From: Paguma larvata
Lineage: Eukaryota; Chordata; Mammalia; Carnivora; Viverridae
Direction of reading: 5' to 3'
DNA length: 64,000 bases
NCBI GenBank assembly: GCA_030068075.1
Contig: CM057841.1
Location: 47,967,030-48,031,029, forward strand
Shown here: positions 11,286 to 24,660 of the stretch, piece after piece
Layout: every line of letters begins with the position of its first letter
Numbering within the stretch: position 1 is the stretch's first letter
The notes under the pieces: generated by a model
Database searches by the model: none
What the model saw: only the letters and a program-made list of their open reading frames with translations
Told to the model about the DNA's origin: nothing
Translations under genes and position numbers: made by a program

Positions 11286-12649
11286 CACCTGTGACGGTGA
11301 CCGTGATGAGCAGCATCTGCCCTCTCTCTGCGGAGTCAAGAGGCTGAAAACCCAAGACATGAGTGGAGCCGTGGTCGCGGAGCCAAGCCTGGCACCCGGT
11401 CGCCCCCTTTCCAGCCCCTTGCTCCCTCTGGTGCAGCACACTGCCACTCCCTCCGTGTTCTGGGGTTGACCGTCACTTTCTCTTGTTTTCCAAGGAAGAG
11501 TAAGAGAGACAGCCATTGAACAAACCAACACTGGACCCCAGAAGTCCTCTCTTCCTCTGCCCCCGACCTAGACTCTGCCCCGTTCAGAGCTGCCCAGTCA
11601 GTACTCTCGACTGTGTGTGACAGAAGACCAGCTCTCACTCTATATTGACAAACAAGAAGGTAGCAGTGTGCAGGCAGGGACAAGGATTGGCTTATGTGTG
11701 ACAAGAGCCCTCCTCATGTCCTCAGGACTCGGTCTTACCTTCTCACCTCCATAGTGGGCTCTTCTGCCTCCTGTATTAACCCATCCTCCGTCCTGTGGCA
11801 AGATGGCCACCAGCAGCTCTCGGTCTCCTCCTGTCCCTCGGTGCCCCAGCCTGTAGCAGCAGTCCTAGGCTTGAGTCTCAAGGTCCTGTCACTGTGGCCA
11901 GAGAATCCCTGTGCCCTAATTGTCCAGGACAGGTTCGTGGGCCCACCCTCAGACACAGGAGGAGGAGAAGTTGTTCATGGGAACCAGACCCCCCCGACTG
12001 GGGATGAGGGAGGCGGTCTCACCAGTGTCCACCCTGTGGTCTAGGTCCAAATGTTGACCGCAGGAGGATATGAAGCAGGGCCCACTGTGGGGCAGCGGAA
12101 GGAGTGACACGTGTCCTCCATCCTTCCAGGAAGGAGGATGGGGCGAGAGATGGAGCTGTGTAGTGACCAGCTACCTTCCCAGAGTCCACCGCGGGGGCAG
12201 GTGGGGAATGGAATTCAGCCCCAGCTGATAGCTTCCTTCCTTTTGCCACGCTGCACCTCCCCGGAGACTAGAGGCTGTGTGCCATGTGGCCGGGTGTGGA
12301 CTTGGTGGTTAGACAGGCCCAGCACCTGCCAGCACGGTCACTTAGTGTCCCTCCCAGAATGATAGCCCCAGGCTGTGATTTAAGAGAGACCAAGAGAGTC
12401 TCAGTCTGGACTTTAGACTCAATTCGGAGTGGCCAGAAGAGACCTTAAGGGTCAGCTGAATTCTCTCACACATGAGGAAACTGAGGCTCTGATTTTTCCA
12501 GGAACTATATACCACGTGCCACCTTTGTGCCACAGCCGGAACTGAGCAGACCCAAGCCCAGCCGCCACAGTCTGCAGGCAAGGACTCAGGAGGAACAGGG
12601 GGGAGAGCTCGGGCTAGCCAGTGGGGGCAGGAGCCAAAGATTCACCGTC

Positions 12650-12800
12650 CACCAGGTCCTTTCTGTGACTGTTCCTGGAGCACCTGCAGTGTGCCGGGCC
12701 CCATGCCAGCCCTGTGCGCACACGAGACTGAGAGCCTGTTCCTCCCTTCGCCAAGGGGGCAGTCTAGTGACATAGGCAGACAGGTGACAAGTGGCCAGGA
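12650..12800 (+). repeat. Ancient repeat remnant (L2-like)
   Basis: The phrase 'ggagcacctgcagtgtgccg' followed by 'ggccccatgccagccctgtg' resembles the 'gagcacctactgtgtgccaggcactg' stretch of a common ancient repeat. It is diverged. Confidence 0.4.
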
Positions 12801-15649
12801 AAATGTGTGCCTCGGTGTTGGGATTCAAGCTCTGGAGGAAATGGCGAGGTTGAGGGGAGTGGTCCTCAGGTTCAGTCTTGGGTTGCGGGGGGTACCCCAC
12901 GGCTTCGGCGGAGCCCGGAAGCTGTGACCTGGATCCGATATTTTCTCGGAGCATAAAAGTGCCCTAGTTTTCCCTCTCCTCAGGCTCCGCTGAAGCTACG
13001 CCAAGAATTGGCTTTTAAAGGCTGCCTGAAATGTGGTTTGCAGCCAAAAATCTATAGAGCCGGTGCATTTGTGACCTTGTTGAAAATGCTTACCGAGGAA
13101 AATCAAAAGGGTAGGATTTGGGAATTATTTTTTTCCTTTTTAAAATTAAAAAAAAAGAAATGCATTCGGCCGTCGTCATCCTATCCCTTTCCCTCTTGGC
13201 ACATGTTCTCCCCAGAATGCCCAAGTCCTCCAGCCGCACGGAGCTCACCGCTTCCATTTGTCCATACCTCCCCCACCCCCAATCCCTCTCCATCCCCTCC
13301 CCCCATGCTTCAGGAATGAAAAATACCAAGTGGGTTAAAATAAGGAGCCTGGGTATAGCCCTGGAAATTAGGCCACAGCTGTCAGGCCAGGCAAGAGTCC
13401 TCTCTCTGAGAATGGAACTGCCCGGAGCAAGCGCTCGGCCCCTCCCCTGTGAGGACAGATAAGAGTCTCTTCCCCAGCGTGGGCCCCTACCTCCCCAGGG
13501 GGTGGCCAGGAAATGCCATTTGTCCCTGAGTGGACCAGTCTTCGTGCCTACTGGCGGGGACACCGCAGTGGCCAAAGCCACTCCCTGCCCTCCCGGGGAC
13601 AGTCATGAACACAAGCAGTGACAGTGGTCTGTGAAACAGCTGGGGTAGTGCCCAGCCACAATGCAGGAGTCTAGGAAAGCTTCTGGAAAGGGATGCTGTC
13701 TAACTGAGCCATGAAAGATAAGTAAGGACTAGCTGGAGGTGGGGGTGAGGAGGAGAAGGTGTTTCTGACGTAGCAAGCAGTCTGCTCAGAAGTCCAGTGG
13801 CCAGTGCCCTGACCTCCCAGGGAGCTGGGAGTGTGGCTGTGACCAGGCCCCTGGCCGCCTCACAAGCAGCCCCGAGGTACCCAGTGAACCGCTGAAGGGC
13901 CTGAGCAGGTTCAGAAAACTCTCTCCACCTGCTGTAAGCGTGCGTAACACCCTCAGAGTGTAAACCACTGATATGGGGCCACCTAGGGTGCCATCTTGGG
14001 GATGGCACTGAGGCGGCCAGCTCCCCAGAGCCCAGTGCCCTGCCGTGCTCCTGGAACATCCAGTGAATGGAAGGCAGGTGGGGCCCGGGGCTCATAGGAT
14101 GCAGGGGGACAGTGACGTATGTGCTACAGTTGTGACTTTACGGTCTCTCCCCCGCCATTAGCCTCCAGAAACCATAAAACCATTAAACACCAAAGGCTAG
14201 TTAAAGAGTGGCTCAGAAAGTTTGCTTGACAAGGGATCTGACTGCTCCTCATTCTAGAAGACTCAGTGCTGCTGGACCAGCAGTTTGAGCAGGTAATCTA
14301 GACTAAACTTAAAATTTTCCCAGCTCCCCAGACATCATCCCTGCCCCAACTTGTTTGACTCTTCAGGAGACACTGCCTTCAGCCAGTTAATTCCAGGTGC
14401 CCGTGAATTCTGCCATCTTTCCTTGTCCAGTCATTTCTCTGGAGAAGAGTCAGCTTTTTCCTTCCTCTCATGTGAGCTGAGCCCCTCCTTTGACCCCTTT
14501 CCTGAAGGAGACCCCCCGCCCACCTCTGTCGGTAGCCCCTGGCCCAAACAGTTGGCCGGTTCCTAGCATTACCTCACTTCCTTCCTGCCCTTGAAGCCTG
14601 AGCGGCCACCCGGGTCCAATTCCTTCTGCTTCTCCCAGCCCCCCAGTAGCATGTAATTGGTTTCTTAGATCTTCAGCTGTGCTCCCCGTCTGTGAGTATG
14701 TCCCGGTCCCTTGACCCTCCGCAGGAAAACCCGTGATCTTATTGCCGTGGGGACCCCGAGGCTAGGGGGCCGTGGAACACTGGCTGCCCCATCATTTCCC
14801 TGCCCCTGCTGTCCCCCCCTGCTGTCCCTCTTCTCCCTCTCGTGCCAGTAGTGCCTGAAATAGCAGCCATACCGCCACTTTCTGCCCCCGGCCCACACTG
14901 CAGCCCAAGGTCACAGTCTCCCCAGGATGGGGCTCTGGGACTAGTATGACCGAGCAGCTGCCCGGTGAGATCTGCCCCCGACTTGGCTTCCATGAGGAGT
15001 ATCTGTAATTATGGTTCTGAGAAGGTCGCAGCTTCCATTGCATTTCTGCGGTGTTTGGAGAAAATGTCAAGCCTCTCCTCATGGTCCGTCTTCCCAAGCC
15101 AGCACCATGGCAGGTTAGAAGTGGTGGGGAGAGGCCCGGAGGAAGGAGGGCAGGACGGACAGACCTGCGGCAGGGGCCCACGGCACAGCCTCCAGGGAGG
15201 ACATCTCCCTAGGGGTCACTGTCTGAGTCCTTCTGCTGCGACAGCCCCCCCACATCTCCCAGTCCACCCTCACCCTCGGCCTTGACTCGGTTCTGCCCGA
15301 CCGCTCAGAAGGGGCATCTGGGAGGGCAGCCTCCAGACCCTGTGTCCTACTGGAAGAAGATGATTGTGTGAGGCCATAGCGACGCTGTCAGCAACAGCCC
15401 AGAGGGTGGCCTTGCACTGCACAGCCGTGGCCCCGTGTGGACTCAGGTCTCGCCCTGGGTGGCTGCTCGCACCCACCACACCGGGCCGACGTGGGCCATC
15501 GGTGCAGGGCAGCCCTCCTGCTCTGGTTGAAGGCAGGGGCTTCGTCTCCATTGAGAAGATGTTCTTCTTCCGGTGATTCTCTTTCAGGAAAAGGCCTCCC
15601 GTAGTAGGCACTCCTGCCTCAGAGTGGAGCCAGGCCTGTTCTCCTGCGC

Positions 15650-15830
15650 GTATTATGCTAATCACTCCTTGCGAACAGGCAGACTTTGTAGGAGGTTTGC
15701 CTGGTTTTAGATGAAACCTACGCCTTTGAAGCAAAGAACCACAGTAGCTAAAAATATCATCTCCCGGCTGTTGATCCTCTCATTTGTGAAATGCGTGTTT
15801 CCATTGTTAAATCTGCTAATCGGCAGCAGC
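15650..15830 (+). promoter_or_regulatory. Candidate intronic enhancer (dense motif cluster)
   Basis: Within about 160 bp lie an octamer-like ATGCTAAT (15655-15662), a TCF-like CTTTGAA (15724-15730), a RUNX-type AACCACAG (15737-15744), a MEF2-type CTAAAAATAT (15748-15757) and a SOX-type CCATTGTT (15801-15808). The segment is AT-richer than its GC-rich surroundings. Conservation is not visible from one sequence, so function is inference. Confidence 0.3.
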
Positions 15831-18800
15831 CCCCACCCGGGAGAGAGAGGCTCTGCCGTCTGGGCTGGAGGGCTGGCGCGCGCACACCCTCTGAGGAGGC
15901 GCCTTTCTCCCCTGGTCTGCCCCTGAAGCTGTCCGTGACGGAGTCCAGACGATCCCCAAATATATGGGATTCTGATGTCCTTGTCTGTTGTTTAAAAAGA
16001 GAAATCTAAGCCACCCTAGACAAAAACCCTGACATGATGCAGAAGATACAGCATAAAATGTAAGCGACCCTTCACCACCACCTCCTCCTCCAGGAGCCGA
16101 CTCTGTTTTAGTTTCATGGATTTACTTCCAAAACTTTGTCTTTGCGTTTATAAATACACAGCTCGGCTAAGTTTGGTCTTAGCTGTGGTTGTGGCTTTCC
16201 AGCAGTGGCTCCGGGACTCAGGATCGCCCTGCAGCCTGCCTCGTTTTCACTCCCGCACGCCTCGTTCAGCAGAGCGCGCCTCCCTCAGGACCCTGAGCTC
16301 GCTTGCTCGCAGCGCTCTAAATTCTAAGCCAACGCAGAGTGGCTTCAGGTCTCCCTCCCCTATTAAGGTCACCACACCACCGTGTTCAACTCTGTTGCAT
16401 AGTTTTCTGTGTGTGGTGGCCCGGTCTCTGCTCCATGGCAGCGGCGGGTGCCGGGGGAGGGCAGGATGTCCGTCCCCCAGGGGGCCCCTTGCCCGGCCCA
16501 GCTCTGCCAAGGAGAACCTGGTCTGTGATGGGGCCGCCGGACTCCAGATGCCTGCAGACACCTTCCCCAGGGGGACTTCCACAGACACCTCCCGCCCGGG
16601 ACCCTTTCTTGCTCTTGTGCATTTAATCTGGTGCAGATTTCCTGGGCTGGAAAGGAACATTGGGATGAAAAGCCCATTTCATGCATCTTAAAGCTCCCTG
16701 AAAATGACTGATCACGAGAGGAATTTTTTCTGCCTCGTGGCAGGGGGTGGAGGAGGGTACAAATAAGAGACACCCCCTGCCCCCAAGCTTCCATCTGGCC
16801 GCAAAGAACTGAAGGAGTCCCATCCTTGCCGTCTTTGTCCAGTCACTTCTGCCGTGGCCCTTCCTTCCTCCCAGCCCTTTCACTCTGATCTTTTTACCGT
16901 TTTCCAAGAGACCCAGCGGTCAGGCTGCTGTGATATTTGCTCTTTGTTACCAGCAGTGGGTATTAGCGTTTCACTTCCCGTTCTGTTTCTGACGTTTATC
17001 TCCGTGCCCTTTGAGTGAGCACTTGTGAAGAGCTACAGACAGCAATCTCACTCTATAATATTTCATAAAACCCCCAAGACTAAAGATTTGAAAGCCAGAA
17101 AGGCACGTTGGGCATGTGCCCAATGCAGCAACTCGTAAGCTGAGTTTCTTCCCCCACCCCCCTGCCCGGGGCATCTGAGGCTGGGGGGGGGGGGGGAACA
17201 CACCACCGCGTGACTGCCAAGGGACCGCAGCCTGAGGCGAGGGTGGCAGCACAGGTCTGGCCTGACTGTTGCGCTCCTTTTCCTTCCGTTGAACCGAGCA
17301 TGTTGGGGCTGCGCACAGCGGGAGGGGCCCGTGAGGTGGAGACCAGCATGGAAATAGCAAAAGGCTAGGCAGCAACTTGGGAATACCAGGACCGGGTTCT
17401 GGGGAGGTGAGGGTATGTCGTGAGAAGGACAGCAGCCGGGGCCTGCCACCCAAAGTTCCAAGGCTGTGCATCCTTTGAGACTGCTAGTCAAATCTCCGCA
17501 TTTCTACCGGAGAATGGCATCACCCACCTTGTGGCAGCGGCTCTGGGAGGCAGTTGGGGGGACCGTGGATCTCAGTGCTGACTGCGAAGCCTGTAAAGAA
17601 TACAGATCGCCACTCCCTGGAGTGGGCCCGAGCGTGGTCTTAATGTCCCATATGGTCTTCAGGTGACACCCAGTATAGAGCCAGGTCGAGGGGTCTCTTG
17701 GGAAGATGCTGTTCCTGGTTTGGAGGGCCTTTCCGGTTCTGACCGGCAATTGTGTGACCTTGTGGGTGGGCGAGAACAGCGATGGGCCACGGGGGCGGTG
17801 GCTCCCCGCTGAGAGGTGTGGAGCCCCAGGGCAGAGAACTGAGGCTGCCACCAGAAAGCAAGATGGCAGCCCCTGGTTGGAACCATTCAGCCCTTAAAGT
17901 TACCACGGGAACGTGAGATCGAGGTGGGTCACTCTGATTACCGAGGACCCACCACCACAAGGACAGCCAGCCCATTTGGGTGAAGGATTTGGGGAGGGAG
18001 GCACTCTGGCCTCAGTGCAGTGACCTGCGTGAACAGCGGGCTGCTGAGCTCGTCGGTCACATAGCTTTAAGGTTAGAGGGGCAGAGTCGTGGGGGGGCCT
18101 GGGTGTCTGGGCTCAGGGCCGAGCAAGGTGGAAGGGAGATGCTCACCATCTGTAAGTGTTTGTGATCGTAAAGGCAGCAGTGGAGAGTAATCCCTTGGCT
18201 GGAACAGAAGACTAGTTTGGGAATAATGGGATGAAGTAATAGAAAATATGAACAGAGCAACTTGCTAACAGGTAACATTTGGAACAAGGGGGCTCCCCAA
18301 GCCATTCCCAAGTACGATGGAACAGCCCTGCCTGGGCTCCTCTGGCTCCTGGCACTTCTGTTACTTGCTTGCCTTATTTCTCAGAAGGTCACCCCCCCCC
18401 ATGGTTTGAAGAGGGAAATGGCAGAGATATGGGGATTGGGCTTTCCCTTACCTATCCTAAGACTCTCCACGTCTCTTATTGTCTACGTCTATCTTGTGAA
18501 TGTGTCATAAGCCATCGGGTAAAGGGATGTCTCTGCGCTTGACATTTGAGTCTCAAGGAAATGGAGCTCGCAGTCAGGTGGAAAGAAGGGCCGGGCTGGG
18601 GCGGGGAGGTCTGTGTTCTGCAGGTGACACACAGCGTGGGAATGTTTGGCGGAATGGAACAGGAACTCCCGGTCAGGGACTCTGTGCCCCTGTGGGCCTG
18701 GCAGCGTGGCCTTGGACCAGTGCTTGGCTTCACCTGGTGCCTCTGTCCCATGAGCGCATCATCCCCGAGGACCTCTGTGCACCTGGCCGGAAGTTGGCCG

Positions 18801-21800
18801 GGGCCTGGATGGGCGGGCACATCTGGGGCCTGAAACCCGTTTGCCAGGCTCTTTGGGTGTTGGCATTAGGGCGGTGGGAGGCCCCTTCACAGGCTGGGAG
18901 GCCGAGCACGTCCTTGGGAGGAAATCCTGCTTGGGAAGGGTGGGAGCTCAGACGGCTTCCAAGGCGAGAAAGTCTCTCTCTGTGGTTCTCTCATGGTCAG
19001 CCCAGGGACTCCTAGGCGTGCGGGGCTCAGAGATGCAGTTTCCCTGGCAGCGCGGGCCTGCGGTCAGAGCACCAGCACTCGTATTGAAATTCCCCCTCCC
19101 CCTCAGACCTCAGGCAGCAGCCGGCCTGGGGACCCACACTCAGGAGCCACGGCTTCTAGCAGAGGCTTCTGGGAAGCTGCTGATGGAGTCACCCCCACCC
19201 CTGCCAACCAGATCTGAGCCTGGGTTCGGTGGCGGAGCTGTGAGTGCAGTTCCTGAACTCTGCCACCCACTCGACCCCTAGGAGAAAAGCCGTCACCCCA
19301 GCAGGTCAGAGCTAAGCATGGGCACAGGTCAGCACCGTCCTGGCCAGATGCGGCCGGCGTGGTCCTTGCCTGCCACCCACAGAGGTAGCCCCAGGTTGAT
19401 GGTCAGGTAGAAGGAGCTGGTTGGCAGATAAACTTCCCCAGAGCTGCAGGAAGGTTCTGGAGAAACTCAGCTCCAGGCCATCAGAGGGCCCAGTGATACC
19501 TGTAGCCAAGGTGCCCCCCCAAACCATCTGTCTTCCAGAAAAACTGTGTTTCCGCCCCTGTGGCAGCTGGGCCCTGAAACCTGCGGGCTGGGTGTGTGGC
19601 AAGACAGCAGCTAAGCACACGGGGGCTGGGCCACCACGCGGGGCCTTGGCAAGGCTCTAATCTCTGCTTCGCTTTCCTTCTCTCCTGAAATGACACCTGT
19701 CCCACGTTAACGGGATTCAAGGTACGCGGCACGCCGAGTGTAGAGAAAGCGTGTGCTGTGTACAGCCGTTCCCGGGAAGGAACCACTGTGACGGGAGGTG
19801 GGAGCCGGCTGTTCTCGAAGGCTGGGTGTGTGTCAGTGTTTCCTGGAATCGACTGTCATGGAGACAACAGGATTTCCTTTAGTGACCCTTCCCTTTGTTT
19901 TCATGTGCTCAGTGTTCAAAACTGAAACGCTCCGGAGCCGTGGGCTCCCCTACCAAGGGCTGGAGGCCTGGAGGGGTGGCCGCCAGCTCATACCACCTCC
20001 CCCAGCCCCCAGTAGCACCAACACAACTCAGCCGGGCCCCCAGGGTCTTCCCTGCTAGTCCTGTGGCATCCCAAGAACCTCCAGCTCGGGATCCCCCCTG
20101 CCATCTGACCTGCATCCAGCCGTCTTCTGGGGTATCTCCATGTGGGATAGAAGGTGGAGCCTCTTTTCTGGGACACAAACCTGGACCTTGTCTGTAAGTC
20201 AGACACCTGCTCATCTGACCTCAGAGGCCCCTTGTGAAAGTGCTTCAGCTAGAACCAGACTCTTTACAACCCTCCCCCTCCACCCTCCCCACCGCCCATG
20301 CAGGGTTCAAAACCCCGCCGGCTCCCTGGGCCCGAGCATGCAGTTCCTCGTGTAAGCTGGGCTCCGCAGCTGAACTAATGCAAGCCACCTTGCTCCTCCT
20401 GGCTGTTAATCTTCTATTCTGGAAGTATGCATCCCTGTTGCCCACAGGGGCCCAGCCCTGGGCCGGGCCTCGTGCGCTTTCAGGCACAGGGTGCCCCGGG
20501 AAGCGTAGGTTAAGGAGGAGACACACAAGTAAGGAAGGAGATGGTGGGGAACTAGCAAGGGTGAGGCAGGAGAGGGGCAAAGGCCCTCCCAGGGGTCCTG
20601 GATGGGGACAGTTCGAACAAACCTGAAGGGGGCTGGAGAGGTCCCTACGGATGGACAGTGGGAGACGGGCTTGGCCAGATTGATAAGAGCACAAGGAAAA
20701 TGGAGACCAGTCTGTCAGCCGGCCCGTGTGTAGGAGATGACCTCTGTCCTGAGGAGCGGGTGGGGCCCCTCACATGGCAGGAAGGGCCACCTGACCACCC
20801 TGGCAGTGTAGGAGGCAGGAGTCACCTCCCCTCACTCTGCCCCACTCTCATCTTGGTCCCTAGAGGCAACCCCAGACATGGAGAGGGGTTGGCTCAGAAC
20901 AAGGTGGCTTCCAGGAGGCCGTGGTTTTCTTACCCGCTCCCATCCAGGTGGGCCTTCCCTGGAGGTCTCCGGATGAGCCCAGCCAGGTGTCTGTGGCCCC
21001 CAGGGGCCTGGTCATGCTGCTTTCTAATAGAGGAACAGAGAACTGAGTAGATAAAAGACCCTTTTCTTCCTCTTCCCCATGCTGTGCCCCTCCCTCCATC
21101 GCTTTCCACCAGCTCCCAGCAAGACCCAGAAAAACAAGTCCTCGTGCCTCCTCCCACCCCCACCCCCTCCCCCAAAGAAACTTTTAAACATATCAGACAC
21201 ATCGACTGCATTAAACACGATGAATTTTTAAGGCATGAGTTGGCAGGGTTACCATGGCTGCCTCTGCCCTGAGGGGCACACTGTTGAGGATTGATTGAAA
21301 TAAATAAAACAGATTTACAATTTTCATACTTGGGAAGCAGGGAGCTGGAAGGGAAGAGGAGTGTGGGGAGGGGAGAGGTGGGGGCAGTGACACTCTGGAG
21401 CTTTCGGAACTCCAGAGGGAGGCCCCTGCTCCCTCCCCACTCTAATGTTACCCTGACCTGAAAGCTGCCTTCCCTTTAAGTTCCTAAAGGATCCCAGCTG
21501 TCGGACAGGGACAGGGTGGGAGGGCCCTTTCCAGTGGGAATGGTGGCAATGGCTCCGGGCCCCTGTGTTTTCTGTGCTTGACACCAGACTGCACTTCAGA
21601 GTTACAGCTGTGAGACGCTAGGCGTCTCCCGGGCCCTTGGCCTTAGACCACTGAGGGGATGTGGACCCCCAGCTAGCAGCCAGAGTAGAGAAGTGACGGC
21701 CTGGCCCTCCATGCACAGTGTTGGCACGGTCGGGACACAGGCGCTCGGGATGCAGATGAAGGAAGGAGGCCCAGCTGGAGGGAGAGGGGAAGACTGAGCA

Positions 21801-24569
21801 GAGGTGACTCGGCCCTGGCGCCAAGGACACCTGCACAAGAGGCATCTGAAGCTTGTTCCTCACTCCAGCGCGCCTGGCCCAGAGGCCACCTGGCAGAGGG
21901 CCGAGGGGCCCACCCGTTAGCTCTCAGAGGCAGCGTCCAGTTCCGGCCTCAGCAAGGGAGCTGGAACCAGGCCTGCCTGCCCAGTCACCCTCCAGGCCCC
22001 AGCGGAGTGCGACCCACCGCTGACCGACCCCTCCCCAGAGAGCCAGGCCGCAGGCCAGGTCCCACCCTGCCCACTGCGGCCAGAGGCCCGGACCTGCCTG
22101 GGCAGAACCCGAAGGCGCCAGGCGGCCCCCTGATGCCGTAGGGCAGAAGTGGAGGTGTGGCGGGGCGGCATCCGGCGGGCCGCGTCGGAGCCGCAAACAG
22201 ACCTTCCCGTCGCTAGCAGGGAAGCCATTTACTGGGCCCGGCCCAGCAGGAGGTGCGGTGGCATCGACCACGTCGCCCGATTCCCGTGTGGCTCTAATGG
22301 TTCCTCGGGGTCTGGAGGGTTCATCCCCTTAATCGCACGGGAGATGAGGGGCATTAAAGAGCTCAGGCCCACTCTCTCAAGGCTAATTCTGCGTTCTGTG
22401 TTCCTCATACGGCAGTTGGCACCAAGAGGCAGGAGGGTTAAAGCAGGAACGGTGCGTGGATAGCAACTGGGCGAGGTCAGGGGCGGGAGGTGGGTTCTCC
22501 ATCTTGTCTCTCGACATTGGCGTCTCTGGCCACTCAAGCGTCCCGTTGTCCGGACTCTCTCCCCACCAGGCTCGCTGTTCTGTGTCCTGTGCTAGCAGCC
22601 TTCGCATCTGCTTGGGACAGTGAAAAATGGGACAGGCCCCCATCCCCCTTAAACTTCTCTTGACTTTATCTGGTGCCGTCACCCTGTCCTGTAGTCTTGG
22701 GCTGAGTCGCCAGTGGGGCAGGCTGTGCCCACCAGCAGTATGAAAGCCAACACTGTGGGGTGTCCAGGCAAGAGGGGTGCTCCTGGGCACTCCGGGCTGA
22801 GTGCTCACCCCGGGCGTCCCCTCCCTGGAGACATATCATCTGTGTCTGCCTTTTGTCTCTCTTTAGAAAGCCAGGCCTGTGGAAGGAGAGAGGAGGGGAG
22901 AGGAGGGCAGCAGCCCCCACCACCCCTGTGAGTGTAGATTAGGTCACTCCGCTTCCCTGGCCGGCCCTCAGCTCTGGGCTCCGTGTCAGAACGATTGGGG
23001 GCAGGGGTGTGGGGGTATCAGCATGCCCTTACTTGGGGATGGGAGCCGGAGGAAAGCCCCAGGAGGGAGTCTTGCAAATGGCCCGGGGCTGATCGTCTGA
23101 CAGTGAGGGGGGGGGAGCTTCTGGCCGTGACAGTCTTGCTGGTCTTGTTTTCAGAGGGCACAAGGAATCGGGGTCATAGGAAGAAGTGTTACATCTTCCC
23201 TGAGGCCACACGGCAGAGTCCAGATTCTCTGAGCACAGCAGGGAGCCAGAGTGCTCCCTCCCCAAGAAGGGTACCCATGCCGGGGACTCTGCCCCCCAGG
23301 GCCCACACCCTGCTACAGGGCCCCTGCTCCCGCACATGGGCCTGGCCCTGGGAAGGAGCCCGCTCTCCAGCTCCCCCCCTCCTCTGACTCAGCCCTGCGC
23401 CTCCCCACGTCCCGGGGTGCCTTTGTCCTGAAGGGACCCGCTCACCCTCCCCTTTTCTCCTTACCCACCACCAAAACAGGCGGCCTCAGCGCTGAACCCT
23501 GTCCCTCAGGGCCTGCGCAGCCCCACCCGGTGAACCCTGTGACAGCGGGGCCGGCCATTCGGAGAGAGGCCTCTGGAGGCAGAAGCAGCCCCTACCTCGC
23601 ACCCTCAGACAGCAGTGTTCCTCTTTCCTGCTCTGCACTCGGCCCCGATGGGGGCAGGGTGGGGCTCAAAGCCACTGGGCAGGTCTTATCCTCCAAACCA
23701 AGTCTTGGCCTTGCCCAAGTTGGTGGCCTGAGCAGGTCCCTAGAGGAAAAGCAGCATGTGGCCCCTTTCCCACTCCCAGGACGAGCTGACTCCCAGCCAC
23801 TCAACAGACTCCCTGTTGGCCCAGTGGGGGCTGGCCTCTGCCGGGGACTTTCTCCCATGAAGCGGGCAGCAGCTGTTGCCCCATGGGCGGGACTTCTGGC
23901 CAGTCTCAAGCCACCCGCAAGGCTAGCTGATACCTCCCTCCTCCTACCTGCTCCGGCCCACGCATCCACTGGGGCAGGGGCCGTGCGTGGTCAGAGAGGG
24001 GCTCAGGAGAGCATCTGCCACCATTGCCGGTGGCCATTCAGGGCCAGAGTCTGGTGCACGTGGACACTTGGCCAGTGTTAGTGGTCGATGGTAACGCAAA
24101 GCTCACACCAGCCTGGCCTGTGTCGTGCCGGCCGTTTCCAGCTCAGCCCAGCTCCACAGTGCCTTCCCCTGGCCCTGTTGTGGGCCTTGGCCTTTTGAAG
24201 TCACCCCCAAAGAAGGCAACTCTAGCCCCTAGGGAAAGCGAGGGTCCCTCCCTTGGGTCAAGCCGGACTCAGGTTGCTCCCCTGAGAGCTCCTGGTATGT
24301 GACAGAGGGACCGAGAGAACCGTTCCCTCCCTGGCCTGAACCCAGCCCCAGAAGTAGGGGAACAGCTGCCCAGGCAGGCAGCAGGAGGCTGGAGGGGGGA
24401 GGGAGAGCCCACGCGCGGGGCTCCTGCTCCATACCAGCAGCCATCTCCAGGCAAACACTCGTGGGCCCCTGCCCTGAGGTGGGCCTGCAGGCTGCGCCCT
24501 CCCGGTCCCCAAGTAGGATTCCTCCCTGCCTCACCTCTCTGCCTTGTCCCCAAGCATTCTGCGAGCCAT

Positions 24570-24660
24570 TGTCTCATGATGAATAGCACTTTAATATGGG
24601 TATTAAAAAGTACAGGCAAATGTTTATTGTTTGCAAGCTGTGTTCCATTATTGATGCCGC
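24570..24660 (+). promoter_or_regulatory. Candidate intronic regulatory island with forkhead-like sites
   Basis: A sharply AT-rich island in GC-rich intron, carrying TGTTTATTGTTTGC (24621-24634), which resembles two overlapping forkhead motifs. It could equally be a fragment of an unrecognised repeat. Confidence 0.25.

Noticed and set aside
23251..24081. 276-codon open frame in the VAC14 intron
   Set aside because: It opens with GTG, has no ATG until late, is low-complexity Pro/Ala/Ser/Gly, and shows no motif or exon structure; explained by GC-rich composition.
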